The notes below the pieces were generated by a model. That model had not been told where the DNA came from and did no database searches. It saw only the letters and a program-made list of their open reading frames with translations. From Streptomyces longisporoflavus (GTDB taxonomy: Bacteria; Actinomycetota; Actinomycetes; Streptomycetales; Streptomycetaceae), in the NCBI RefSeq assembly GCF_014649775.1, contig NZ_BMTR01000011.1, positions 272,616 through 336,615 of the forward strand: 64,000 nt of DNA, written 5' to 3'. A program made the position numbers and the translations under genes. Every line of letters begins with the position of its first letter. Within the stretch, counting starts at the first letter, position 1. This document shows, piece by piece, positions 9,601 through 17,198 of the stretch.

Positions 9601-9625
9601 CATCCCCCTGTCCTGGAGTCTGTCC

Positions 9626-11224
9626 GTGATCACCGCATCCGGCATCGAGCTGCGCGCCGGCGCCCGCATCCTCATCGAGAACGCCACCTTCCGTATCGCC
9701 AAGGGCGACCGCATCGGCCTGGTGGGACGCAACGGAGCGGGCAAGACCACGCTCACCAAGTGCCTCGCGGGTGAGGGCGTCCCGGCCGGCGGCACCATCA
9801 GCCGCTCCGGCGAGGTCGGCTACCTCCCGCAGGACCCGCGCACCGGCGACCTGGACGTCCTTGCCCGCGACCGCATCCTCTCCGCCCGCGGCCTCGACAC
9901 CCTGATCCGCAAGATGCGCGAGAACGAACAGCGCATCGCCAACGGCTCGGGCGCCACCCGCGACAAGGCGATGAGGCAGTACGAGCGCCAGGAGACGGAG
10001 TTCCTCACCAAGGGCGGGTACGCCGCCGAGGCCGAGGCCGCCACCATCGCCGCCGCGCTCAGCCTCCCCGACCGCGTGCTCGGCCAGCCCCTGCACACGC
10101 TCTCCGGAGGCCAGCGCCGCCGAGTCGAGCTGGCCCGCATCCTCTTCTCGGACGCCGACACCCTGCTCCTCGACGAGCCGACGAACCACCTCGACGCCGA
10201 CTCCATCGTCTGGCTCAGGGACTACCTCAAGTCCTACCGCGGCGGCTTCATCGTGATCTCCCACGACGTCGAACTGGTCGAGACGGTCGTCAACAAGGTC
10301 TTCTATCTGGACGCCAACCGCGCCCAGATCGACGTCTACAACATGGGCTGGAAGCTCTACCAGCAGCAGCGCGAGTCCGACGAGAAGCGCCGCAAGCGCG
10401 AGCGCCAGAACGCCGAGAAGAAGGCCGCGACGCTCCATTCGCAGGCCGACAAGATGCGCGCCAAGGCCACCAAGACCGTCGCCGCCCAGAACATGGCCAA
10501 GCGCGCCGACAAGCTCCTCGCCGGTCTGGAGGAGGTGCGCCAGAGCGACAAGGTCGCCAAGCTGCGCTTCCCGGACCCCGCACCCTGCGGCAAGACCCCG
10601 CTGATGGCGGAGGGGCTCTCCAAGTCGTACGGCTCCCTGGAGATCTTCACCGACGTCGACCTCGCCATCGACAAGGGCTCGCGCGTGGTCATCCTCGGCC
10701 TCAACGGCGCGGGCAAGACCACGCTCCTGCGGCTGCTCGGCGGCGCCGAGAAGCCCGACACCGGACAGGTCATCGAGGGCCACGGCCTCAAGCTCGGCTA
10801 CTACGCCCAGGAGCACGAGACCCTCGACCCGGACCGCACGGTCCTGGAGAACATGCGCTCGGCCGCTCCCGACCTCGACCTCGTGGCGGTGCGCAAGACG
10901 CTCGGTTCGTTCCTCTTCTCCGGCGACGACGTCGACAAGCCCGCGGGCGTCCTGTCCGGCGGCGAGAAGACCCGTCTGGCGCTCGCCACCCTGGTCGTCT
11001 CCTCCGCCAACGTGCTGCTCCTCGACGAGCCCACGAACAACCTCGACCCGGCCAGCCGCGAGGAGATCCTGGGCGCCCTTCGCACCTACAAGGGCGCGGT
11101 CGTCCTCGTCACGCACGACGAGGGCGCCGTGGAGGCACTCCAGCCGGAGCGGATCATCCTGCTGCCCGACGGGGTCGAGGACCTGTGGGGCCAGGACTAC
11201 GCCGATCTGGTCGCCCTCGCCTGA
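9626..11224 (+). CDS. ABC-F ribosome-associated ATPase
   Basis: A 532-residue protein with two ABC ATPase domains and no membrane segments. Domain 1: Walker A GRNGAGKTT near residue 35 and LSGGQRRR near 160. A charged interdomain linker (about 245-320, QQQRESDEKRRKRERQNAEK) would reach the ribosomal P-site region. Domain 2: Walker A GLNGAGKTT near 359 and LSGGEKTR near 444. Both Walker B motifs read LLLDEPTN. ABC-F proteins resolve stalled ribosomes or protect against ribosome-targeting antibiotics. GTG start with GGAG eight bases upstream. Neighbours (small HTH gene, then an EchA-type hydratase) recall the Rv1473/Rv1473A/Rv1472 group of M. tuberculosis, where Rv1473 belongs to the WhiB7 regulon. 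Confidence 0.92.
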   Translation: MITASGIELRAGARILIENATFRIAKGDRIGLVGRNGAGKTTLTKCLAGEGVPAGGTISRSGEVGYLPQDPRTGDLDVLARDRILSARGLDTLIRKMRENEQRIANGSGATRDKAMRQYERQETEFLTKGGYAAEAEAATIAAALSLPDRVLGQPLHTLSGGQRRRVELARILFSDADTLLLDEPTNHLDADSIVWLRDYLKSYRGGFIVISHDVELVETVVNKVFYLDANRAQIDVYNMGWKLYQQQRESDEKRRKRERQNAEKKAATLHSQADKMRAKATKTVAAQNMAKRADKLLAGLEEVRQSDKVAKLRFPDPAPCGKTPLMAEGLSKSYGSLEIFTDVDLAIDKGSRVVILGLNGAGKTTLLRLLGGAEKPDTGQVIEGHGLKLGYYAQEHETLDPDRTVLENMRSAAPDLDLVAVRKTLGSFLFSGDDVDKPAGVLSGGEKTRLALATLVVSSANVLLLDEPTNNLDPASREEILGALRTYKGAVVLVTHDEGAVEALQPERIILLPDGVEDLWGQDYADLVALA

Positions 11225-11229
11225 CCCGC

Positions 11230-11252
11230 GCGGCCCCGGCCGCCGGGGCCGC
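11230..11252 (+). terminator. Terminator after the ABC-F gene
   Basis: A perfect 10-bp GC stem (11230-11239 / 11243-11252) with a three-base loop begins six bases after the stop codon. Confidence 0.8.
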
Positions 11253-11292
11253 ACAGGTCAGGCGAGGCGTCCACATTGGTTGATCGAATAAC

Positions 11293-11313
11293 TGATCCAC
11301 TGCGTATGGATCA
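11293..11313. promoter_or_regulatory. Perfect 7-7-7 inverted repeat, candidate operator
   Basis: TGATCCA (11293-11299), seven bases, then TGGATCA (11307-11313). The surrounding sequence is AT-richer than average and holds further GATC-containing half sites (TTGATCGAAT, GATCCGTGATCC). It lies in the gap upstream of the small HTH gene, which may bind it; no evidence beyond position. Confidence 0.4.
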
Positions 11314-11618
11314 TTCGGCCGATCCGTGATCCTTCATCTGTGTGAGGTCTCCTCGTACCGAGGTGTGGGATACACGGATTTTCTTGGAGGTCGTGGGCGT
11401 GGCGGGGTTTTTCCTCCGCCACCGCGCTGACCTGGCACTTCTGTCGGCAACCGAATCCGCCGCCTGGAATTCAGCACACGGAATCAGTAATTCCGCTCGT
11501 GGTGTCGTCTTCCCTTGCGGGAAACCTCGTCGTACGGACCTTGCCGAATGGGTGGCCAGGAAGCCCAAGAGGGGTGATCATGAGAAGTCCAGAGCGCACT
11601 TCCCATGAGGAGGCACGG
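11314..11618. other. Upstream region of the HTH gene
   Basis: About 300 bases with no convincing gene. It has lower GC than its surroundings (for example TACACGGATTTTCTTGG near 11372) and probably carries the promoter of the HTH gene. An in-frame ATG at 11580 with a good AGGGG ribosome binding site would extend the HTH protein by 13 residues. Confidence 0.5.
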
Positions 11619-11840
11619 GTGGCCGAGACTCTGAAGAAGGGCAGCCGGGTAACCGGCGCCGCGCGCGACAAGCTCGCGGCAGACCTGAAGAAGAAGTACG
11701 ACGGCGGTGCGAGCATCCGGGCGTTGGCCGAGGAGACCGGCCGTTCGTACGGTTTTGTGCACCGCATGCTCAGCGAGTCCGGAGTCACGCTGCGGGGACG
11801 CGGCGGGGCTACGCGAGGCAAGAAGGCCGCAGCCGGCTGA
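11619..11840 (+). CDS. Small helix-turn-helix protein
   Basis: A 73-residue basic protein with a central helix-turn-helix: DLKKKYDGGASIRALAEETG then RSYGFVHRMLSESG, ending in an Arg/Gly/Lys-rich tail (RGRGGATRGKK). It resembles the small regulator Rv1473A that sits next to the ABC-F gene Rv1473 in M. tuberculosis. GTG 11619 with GAGGAGG upstream is chosen; ATG 11580 (86 residues) is also well provided with a ribosome binding site. It likely binds DNA, possibly to regulate itself or the ABC-F gene; its target is unknown. Confidence 0.85.
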   Translation: MAETLKKGSRVTGAARDKLAADLKKKYDGGASIRALAEETGRSYGFVHRMLSESGVTLRGRGGATRGKKAAAG

Positions 11841-12006
11841 CGGCTGCGGGCGGTTCACCGGCTCCGACGGTGGCCACCCGGTCGATCGTTCCCCAGCCCT
11901 TAACGGGACCTGGGGGAGTACCGCATCGGCCGGGTGGTTACTGTGCAGTCACTTACGGGCGCGTACGTGCGTCCGGACCGACCGCACACCACCATCGGAG
12001 GCCCCC

Positions 12007-12819
12007 ATGGTTTCGCCCGGCAGTGAACTCGGCGGATCCGCACCGGTACTCGACAAGGACGGCGTACGCCTGACTGTCGACGAGGCCGTCGCCACGGTGA
12101 CGCTGGCCAACCCGGCCAAGCGCAACGCCCAATCTCCCGCGCTGTGGAGGGCGTTGGCCGAGGCAGGCCGGTTGTTGCCGGGCAGTGTCCGTGTCGTCGT
12201 GCTCCGCGGTGAGGGCAAGTCCTTCTCCGCGGGCCTCGACCGCCAGGCGTTCACGCCCGAGGGCTTCGACGGTGAGCCGTCATTCATCGATCTCGCACGC
12301 GGTGAGGACGATGTCCTCGACGCGACGATCGCGGAGTACCAGGAGGCGTTCACCTGGTGGCGGCGCAGTGACATCGTGTCCATCGCCGCCGTGCAGGGGC
12401 ACGCCATCGGTGCGGGCTTCCAGCTCGCGCTCGCCTGTGACCTGCGTATCGTCGCCGACGACGTGCAGTTCGCCATGCGCGAGACCAGCCTGGGCCTGGT
12501 GCCCGACCTCACCGGCACGCACCCCCTCGTGGGGCTTGTCGGCTACGCCCGCGCGCTCGAGATCTGCGCCACCGGTCGGTTCGTCCAGGCGCCCGAGGCG
12601 GAACGTGTGGGCCTGGCCAACCTCGTCGTACTGGCCGACCAGCTCGACGCCTCCGTGGCCGATCTGGCGGCAGCGCTGCTGGCCGCGCCGCGGGACGCCG
12701 TCATCGAGACCAAGACCCTCTTGCAGGGCGCGTCCGCACGGACCTACGAGGACCAGCGCACGGCGGAGCGCGCCGCCCAGGGCCGCCGCCTCCGGGACCT
12801 GGCGGGCCTCGGCGACTGA
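12007..12819 (+). CDS. Enoyl-CoA hydratase/isomerase family protein
   Basis: Crotonase-fold protein of 270 residues. The oxyanion hole segments are FSAGLDRQAF (about residues 74-83) and VQGHAIGAGFQLALACDLRI (about 130-149). The position of the first catalytic Glu is not clear from reading, while MRETSLGLVPDLTGTHPL carries the second conserved helix. Probably acts in fatty acid or amino acid beta-oxidation; substrate not predictable. ATG preceded by GGAGG six bases away. It follows the HTH gene by 166 bases and completes an arrangement also seen in mycobacteria (echA12 next to an ABC-F gene). Confidence 0.88.
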   Translation: MVSPGSELGGSAPVLDKDGVRLTVDEAVATVTLANPAKRNAQSPALWRALAEAGRLLPGSVRVVVLRGEGKSFSAGLDRQAFTPEGFDGEPSFIDLARGEDDVLDATIAEYQEAFTWWRRSDIVSIAAVQGHAIGAGFQLALACDLRIVADDVQFAMRETSLGLVPDLTGTHPLVGLVGYARALEICATGRFVQAPEAERVGLANLVVLADQLDASVADLAAALLAAPRDAVIETKTLLQGASARTYEDQRTAERAAQGRRLRDLAGLGD

Positions 12820-12899
12820 CACCTTCCGCGGGGTCGGGGTGGTCAGCCTTTCCCGGCGCCGTGGCGGCCGGCCCTCATGCCATCCCGGTGGTCAGTTCC

Positions 12900-13646
12900 T
12901 CACTCCACCGCGGTGACCAGGACGGCCACCGATGGGTGGTCCTTCAGGGCTTGGCCGATTGCCGTGCGGACCGCGAGTGCCACGTCCAGGGAGCGGTGGT
13001 CGCGGGCTGTTGCCAGTTCCACGCGCGCGTGGCGGCGTGGCAGCGCGGCCCGCGTCGTCGGCAACTCTTCGATGTGGACGGCGCGGCCGAGTCCGCCGAG
13101 CGCGCCGGTCAGCCGCCGCACGCCCGGCACGGCGAGCGCGGCGCCGGCCGCGGTGGCCTCGTCCCCGTCCTTGGCGGTCGGCTGCGCTCCGTCCGGCGGG
13201 GTCCTCGCGGACGCCGTGTCCGGCGGTACGCCGACGGGGGTCGACTCGCCCGCGTCGAGCAGCGTCGTCACGTTGAGATCCACCTCCGCGACCACCAGGC
13301 CGAGCCGCTCGTCGGCCGCCGCGAACAGAGCCGTCCGGAGCCGGGCCGCGGCCACGGGAAGCGGCTCGGTCGGCTCGGCCGCGAATTCCGCGGTGATCCG
13401 CAGCGGACCCGGCGGCAGCGCACTCGGCGGTGGCGGTACGGAGGAGGCCTCTGCCGTAGTGGGATCGGCGAGCGCGAGGCGCAGGCCGCCGAGACGAACG
13501 CCGCTCACCTGTTCCGCCGCATGGCGCAGTACTCCGCCCGCGCACGCCTCGGTCAGCCAGGCGCCGTCACCGGGTCCGCCCAGGGGAAGAACGCGCCCCA
13601 GGCCGAGCTGTCGCCGTACCGCATCGGTCCATCCGTCACCGGTCAT
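12900..13646 (-). CDS. P10-annotated Streptomyces protein beside the Asp23 cluster
   Basis: A 248-residue soluble protein with Pro/Ala-rich segments and no membrane helix. Homologues in Streptomyces are, as I recall, often labelled nucleopolyhedrovirus P10 family, a name without functional meaning. Visible pieces are QLGLGRVLPLGGPGDGAWL near the start and two segments with the alternating pattern of Asp23-like beta-alpha units (LRITAEFAAE, ARVELATARDHRSLDVALAVR near the end). The second resembles the SISxxxVTxxVR region of Asp23 proteins. It is divergent from the Asp23 operon and may be functionally tied to it. Confidence 0.7.
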   Translation of the reverse strand: MTGDGWTDAVRRQLGLGRVLPLGGPGDGAWLTEACAGGVLRHAAEQVSGVRLGGLRLALADPTTAEASSVPPPPSALPPGPLRITAEFAAEPTEPLPVAAARLRTALFAAADERLGLVVAEVDLNVTTLLDAGESTPVGVPPDTASARTPPDGAQPTAKDGDEATAAGAALAVPGVRRLTGALGGLGRAVHIEELPTTRAALPRRHARVELATARDHRSLDVALAVRTAIGQALKDHPSVAVLVTAVE

Positions 13647-13739
13647 TGCCCCAGCCTGCCGCATCCCTGGCGCGCGAGGACGTAACCGCACTTAGTGTGG
13701 GCGAAGGAGCAGATCCCCTTTCGAAAGGGACAGACGGCG

Positions 13740-14237
13740 ATGAGTGACACCGGACAGCGGAACCGGCCCCAGGAGACCCTCGCGAAGGAGTCCCCCGACG
13801 AGGCGACGGGGAAGAGCGGCTCGACCAGGAGGGGCGGCGGAGATCCCGCGACCCGCGGGCGCACCACCATCGCGGACGGCGTCGTCGAGAAGATCGCCGG
13901 GCTCGCGGCCCGCGATGTCGTCGGCGTGCACGCCATGGGCGGCGGCCTCGCAAGGACATTCGGCGCCGTGCGCGACCGGGTGCCCGGCGGCTCGGGCGCC
14001 AAGTCCGTATCGCGCGGCGTGAAGGCGGAGGTCGGCGAGGTACAGACGGCGCTCGACCTGGAGATCGTCGTCGAGTACGGCGTCTCGATCGCGGACGTCA
14101 CGCGCGCCGTGCGGGAGAACGTCATCTCCGCGGTCGAGCGGATGACCGGGCTCGAAGTCGTCGAGGTCAACATCGCGGTGAGCGACGTAAAGCTCCCGGA
14201 CGAGGAAGACGATGAGCCGCAAGGCCGCCTTCAGTAA
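13740..14237 (+). CDS. Asp23/Gls24 family envelope stress protein
   Basis: A 165-residue protein: a charged, disordered N-terminus (residues 1-40) and an Asp23 domain from RGRTTIADGVVEKIAGLAA onward. The domain has VGVHAMGG, VEVGEVQTALDLEIVVEYG-like core strands and ADVTRAVRENVISAVERMTG. In Gram-positives these soluble proteins polymerise beneath the membrane, held by AmaP, and respond to cell-envelope or alkaline stress. An AAAGGGA lies ahead of the ATG. First gene of a five-gene cluster ending in AmaP. Confidence 0.93.
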   Translation: MSDTGQRNRPQETLAKESPDEATGKSGSTRRGGGDPATRGRTTIADGVVEKIAGLAARDVVGVHAMGGGLARTFGAVRDRVPGGSGAKSVSRGVKAEVGEVQTALDLEIVVEYGVSIADVTRAVRENVISAVERMTGLEVVEVNIAVSDVKLPDEEDDEPQGRLQ

Positions 14238-14309
14238 CGGCGCCGCCTTCCGCAACAAGGCCGCCTTCAGTAACGCTGTCGCCGGGAGCGCGAACTCAAG
14301 GAGTGCACG

Positions 14310-14498
14310 ATGAGCAGGGCCGTGATCGGCATGGTGGCCGGAATGGCACTCGGCTTCGCCGGGTACTTCGGCGGGTTCGGGGCGTTTTTGCTGGTGGCCG
14401 CATTGGGCGCCATAGGGTTTGTCGCGGGCCGGTTCCTCGAGGGGGACCTGGAGCTCGGCGACTTCTTCCGTACCCGTGGCGACGACCGGCGGCGGTGA
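14310..14498 (+). CDS. Small membrane protein of the Asp23 cluster
   Basis: A 62-residue protein with one long glycine-rich hydrophobic stretch (residues about 4-43, possibly two helices separated by GYFGGFG) and a charged C-terminal tail (RTRGDDRRR). It resembles the DUF2273-type small membrane proteins found between Asp23 genes. ATG with AAGGAG upstream. Likely a membrane partner of the Asp23 layer. Confidence 0.85.
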   Translation: MSRAVIGMVAGMALGFAGYFGGFGAFLLVAALGAIGFVAGRFLEGDLELGDFFRTRGDDRRR

Positions 14499-14501
14499 GC
14501 C

Positions 14502-14846
14502 GTGGCGGCACAGGTCGCGCCCGGGGAGCGCGGTGCGACCAGGATCGCCGACCGGGTCGTAGCGAAGATCGCCGCACAGGCGGCACGCGAGGCGCTGACG
14601 CGGGTGCCCGCGAACGGCTCGCCGCCGCACGCGACCGTCACCGTGCGCCATGACGTCGCCCATGTGCGCGTGAGCGTCGATCTCGACTACCCCTCGGACA
14701 TCGGCGGGCAGTGCGGTGCGGTGCGTCGCCAAGTCACCGAACGGGTAAAGGCGTTGGCGGGAATGGAAGTGCCGGAGGTCGCGGTCCAGGTCGAGCGGCT
14801 GCACTCGGCACACGTGCGCGGCGCGGCACAGGGGAGGACGCGATGA
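14502..14846 (+). CDS. Second Asp23/Gls24 family protein
   Basis: A 114-residue, shorter Asp23 paralogue without the disordered N-terminus. Recognisable are RGATRIADRVVAKIAAQAA, VRHDVAHVRVSVDLDYPSD and RRQVTERVKALAGMEVPEV. GTG start three bases after the preceding stop; its own stop overlaps the next ATG (ATGA). Two different Asp23 proteins in one operon suggests a mixed polymer or division of labour. Confidence 0.9.
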   Translation: MAAQVAPGERGATRIADRVVAKIAAQAAREALTRVPANGSPPHATVTVRHDVAHVRVSVDLDYPSDIGGQCGAVRRQVTERVKALAGMEVPEVAVQVERLHSAHVRGAAQGRTR

Positions 14847-15565
14847 GCGAGTCTCAGGGGTCTCATGCGGCGGGCGGCGCAGGTGGTGCGGGCAGTGCGG
14901 GCGGCATGGGCGGCACACAGCCGGTACCCGTCGTCGAACGGACCGGCAGCGAACTCGACCAGTCGGCGTCCGCGGCGTCGTACGATCCGTCGCCCACGCC
15001 GCCCACCCTGCCCGACAACGCGAAGCCGTCCCGCTTCTGGTCACCGCGACGCGTGCCCGCCGCCGTCGTCGCGCTGCTGCTCCTCGGCGGCGCGGGGCTC
15101 CTGCTGTACGACATCGCGGCGGTGCGGGCCGGGCACTCCGCCATGGGGTGGCGCGGTGACCTCGCGCGCGAACTCGCCGAGCGGCCCCTGAAGGACACGT
15201 GGGTCCTCGTCGGCGCCGGGGTGGCCGCGGCCGCCGGGGTGTGGCTGATCGTGCTCGCCGCGACCCCCGGCCTCCGGGCGGTCCTCGCGATGCGGCGCGA
15301 GGACCCGGACATCCGGGCGGGCCTGCATCGGGGCGCCGCCGCGATGGTGCTGCGGGACCGGGCTATGGACGTGGCGGGCGTGCAGTCGGTGCGGGTCCGT
15401 ATGAAGCGCTCCAAGGTGGACGTCCGCGCCGTCTCGCACTTCCGCGAACTCGACGACGTACGCGGCGACCTGGACAACACGCTGGCCGACGGCATCAGGG
15501 ACCTGGGTCTCGGTCGCGGCCCCGCGCTCTCGGTGCGGGTGGCGCGGCCCGGCAGGAAAGGCTGA
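14843..15565 (+). CDS. DUF6286-type membrane protein of the Asp23 cluster
   Basis: A 240-residue protein: Gly/Ala-rich N-terminus with little structure (residues 1-60), two TM helices at about 73-95 and 125-145 with an extracytoplasmic loop between, and a C-terminal cytoplasmic domain (150-240). The C-terminal domain (DPDIRAGLHRGAAAMVLRD onward) looks like a modified Asp23/AmaP-type fold. Overlaps the second Asp23 gene by four bases. Probably a membrane anchor for the Asp23 layer, parallel to AmaP. Confidence 0.85.
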   Translation: MSESQGSHAAGGAGGAGSAGGMGGTQPVPVVERTGSELDQSASAASYDPSPTPPTLPDNAKPSRFWSPRRVPAAVVALLLLGGAGLLLYDIAAVRAGHSAMGWRGDLARELAERPLKDTWVLVGAGVAAAAGVWLIVLAATPGLRAVLAMRREDPDIRAGLHRGAAAMVLRDRAMDVAGVQSVRVRMKRSKVDVRAVSHFRELDDVRGDLDNTLADGIRDLGLGRGPALSVRVARPGRKG

Positions 15566-15570
15566 GCGCG

Positions 15571-16149
15571 ATGCTGAAGACGGTCAATCGTGTGGTGCTC
15601 GGCCTGATCGGCCTGCTGCTGGTGCTCGGGGGCGGCTCGGTGCTCGCCGTCGGGCTCGGGGCGCCGCCACCCTCCTGGTGGGTCCACGACGGGAAGCGTG
15701 ACGTCCTGCTGAGCGACGCGGACCGGGAGCGGTGGCGGGACGAGAGCTGGTTCTGGCCCGCGGTGATCGCCGTACTGGCGGTGTGCCTGCTGCTCGCACT
15801 GTGGTGGCTGGTGGCGCAGTTCCGGCGGCGGAGGCTGGCCGAGGTGCTCGTGGAGACCGGCGACGGCGAGGGGGCTCTGCTGCGGGGGCGGGCCCTGGAG
15901 AACGTGCTGGTGGGGGAGGCGGAGTCGCTGGAGGGCGTGCAGCGTGCCGCAGTCTCCCTGACGGGCCGCCGCAACGCTCCGGAGGCGAGGGTGTCCCTGC
16001 ACTTGGAACCCCATGCCACGCCGGGGGAGGCGCTGCACCGACTCTCCGTGGAGGCGCTGGCGCACGCAAGAGACTCGGCGGGCCTCGACCACCTGCCCGC
16101 GGTGGTGCAACTGCGGGGCGTGAAGCACCGGGCCGAACGGGTGAGCTGA
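15571..16149 (+). CDS. amaP: AmaP-like alkaline shock membrane anchor
   Basis: A 192-residue protein with two TM helices (about residues 8-28 and 52-75) flanking an extracytoplasmic loop containing PSWWVHDGKRD, then a cytoplasmic domain ending near RGVKHRAERVS. This is the AmaP architecture (DUF322-like tail after a TM hairpin), known in Staphylococcus to tether Asp23 to the membrane. Starts six bases after the preceding stop, last gene of the module. About 220 bases of gene-free GC-rich sequence follow. Confidence 0.88.
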   Translation: MLKTVNRVVLGLIGLLLVLGGGSVLAVGLGAPPPSWWVHDGKRDVLLSDADRERWRDESWFWPAVIAVLAVCLLLALWWLVAQFRRRRLAEVLVETGDGEGALLRGRALENVLVGEAESLEGVQRAAVSLTGRRNAPEARVSLHLEPHATPGEALHRLSVEALAHARDSAGLDHLPAVVQLRGVKHRAERVS

Positions 16150-16369
16150 CGGGTTCGTCCGGGTTCGCCGACCGGGCGGGGTGATGGGTTCGGCCGGGTT
16201 CGTCGAGCGGCTGGGGTGGCGAGTCCGTGCCGCTTGGTCGGGCGGGCGCGTTGACGAGTCCGCCCGAGGGTCGCCGGGCGCGTGAGTCGAAGAGTTCGTC
16301 CGCCCTCGCCGCCGGACAGGCCGCGTCGCTGAGCCCGCAGCCCGTCCGGCGATCCCGGACGCCCGGGGC

Positions 16370-17125
16370 TCAGAACCCGTGCCGTGCCCCGCCGTCCACC
16401 GGCAGCATGACGCCCGTCAGGTACGACGCCGCGGGTGAGAGGAAGAACGCCGCCGTTCGGCCGAACTCCTCCGGAGTGCCGTACCGCCGCAGCGGGATAC
16501 GCGACTCGTGGCCCGCACGGGTGGCCTCGGGGTCCGCGGAGAGGCCGTCCAACTGTCGTACCCGGTCCGTGTCGATACGGGACGGGAGCAGCCCGACGAC
16601 GCGGATGCCCCGCGGCCCGACCTCGTCGGCGAGGGACTTCGCGAAGCCCGCGAGCCCCGGCCGCAGCCCGTTGGAGATCGTCAGGCCCGGAATCGGCTCG
16701 TGCACGGAGGCGGAGAGGACGAAGCCGATGACGCCTCCCTCGCCGAGTTCCGCCGCCGCGCCGCGGGCAAGGCGGACCGCCCCGAGGAAGACCGACTCGA
16801 AGGCCGACTCCCACTGCTCGTCCGTGTTGTCGGCGACAAAGCCCGGCGCGGGCCCGCCGACACTGATCAGCACACCGTCGAAACGCCCGAAATGTTCGCG
16901 AGCGGCGGCGATGAGCCGGTCGGCGACGGCCGGATCGGCGTTGTCCGCCGCGATACCGCGGGCGTTCTCGCCGAGTTCGCCCGCCGCCTCGGCGACCGTC
17001 TTCTCGTCCCGGCCGGTGATCAGTACCTTCGCGCCGTCCGCGACCAGCGCACGCGCGGCGGCGTTGCCCAGGCCGCGGGTGGCACCGGTGATGACGTAGA
17101 CGCGGTCCTTCAGTCCAAGATCCAT
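16370..17125 (-). CDS. SDR-fold protein with altered catalytic residues
   Basis: A 251-residue short-chain dehydrogenase/reductase fold. The cofactor loop is TGATRGLGNAA (residues about 13-23) and the C-terminus PVDGGARHGF is normal. At the active site, however, the usual YxxxK is replaced: aligning back from FAKSLADEVGPRGIRV, the positions read S-N-G-L-R, so Tyr is Ser and Lys is Arg. The NNAG motif is also changed (SVGGPAPG). This matches SDR subgroups known to depart from the catalytic tetrad. Whether it reduces anything is doubtful; a binding or regulatory role is possible. Confidence 0.88.
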   Translation of the reverse strand: MDLGLKDRVYVITGATRGLGNAAARALVADGAKVLITGRDEKTVAEAAGELGENARGIAADNADPAVADRLIAAAREHFGRFDGVLISVGGPAPGFVADNTDEQWESAFESVFLGAVRLARGAAAELGEGGVIGFVLSASVHEPIPGLTISNGLRPGLAGFAKSLADEVGPRGIRVVGLLPSRIDTDRVRQLDGLSADPEATRAGHESRIPLRRYGTPEEFGRTAAFFLSPAASYLTGVMLPVDGGARHGF

Positions 17126-17198
17126 GGCCCTATCCTGCCGCCTCGCAAGGGCGGAACGCGAGGCCCGAACGCGACGACGGAACGCGACGACGGCGGCG

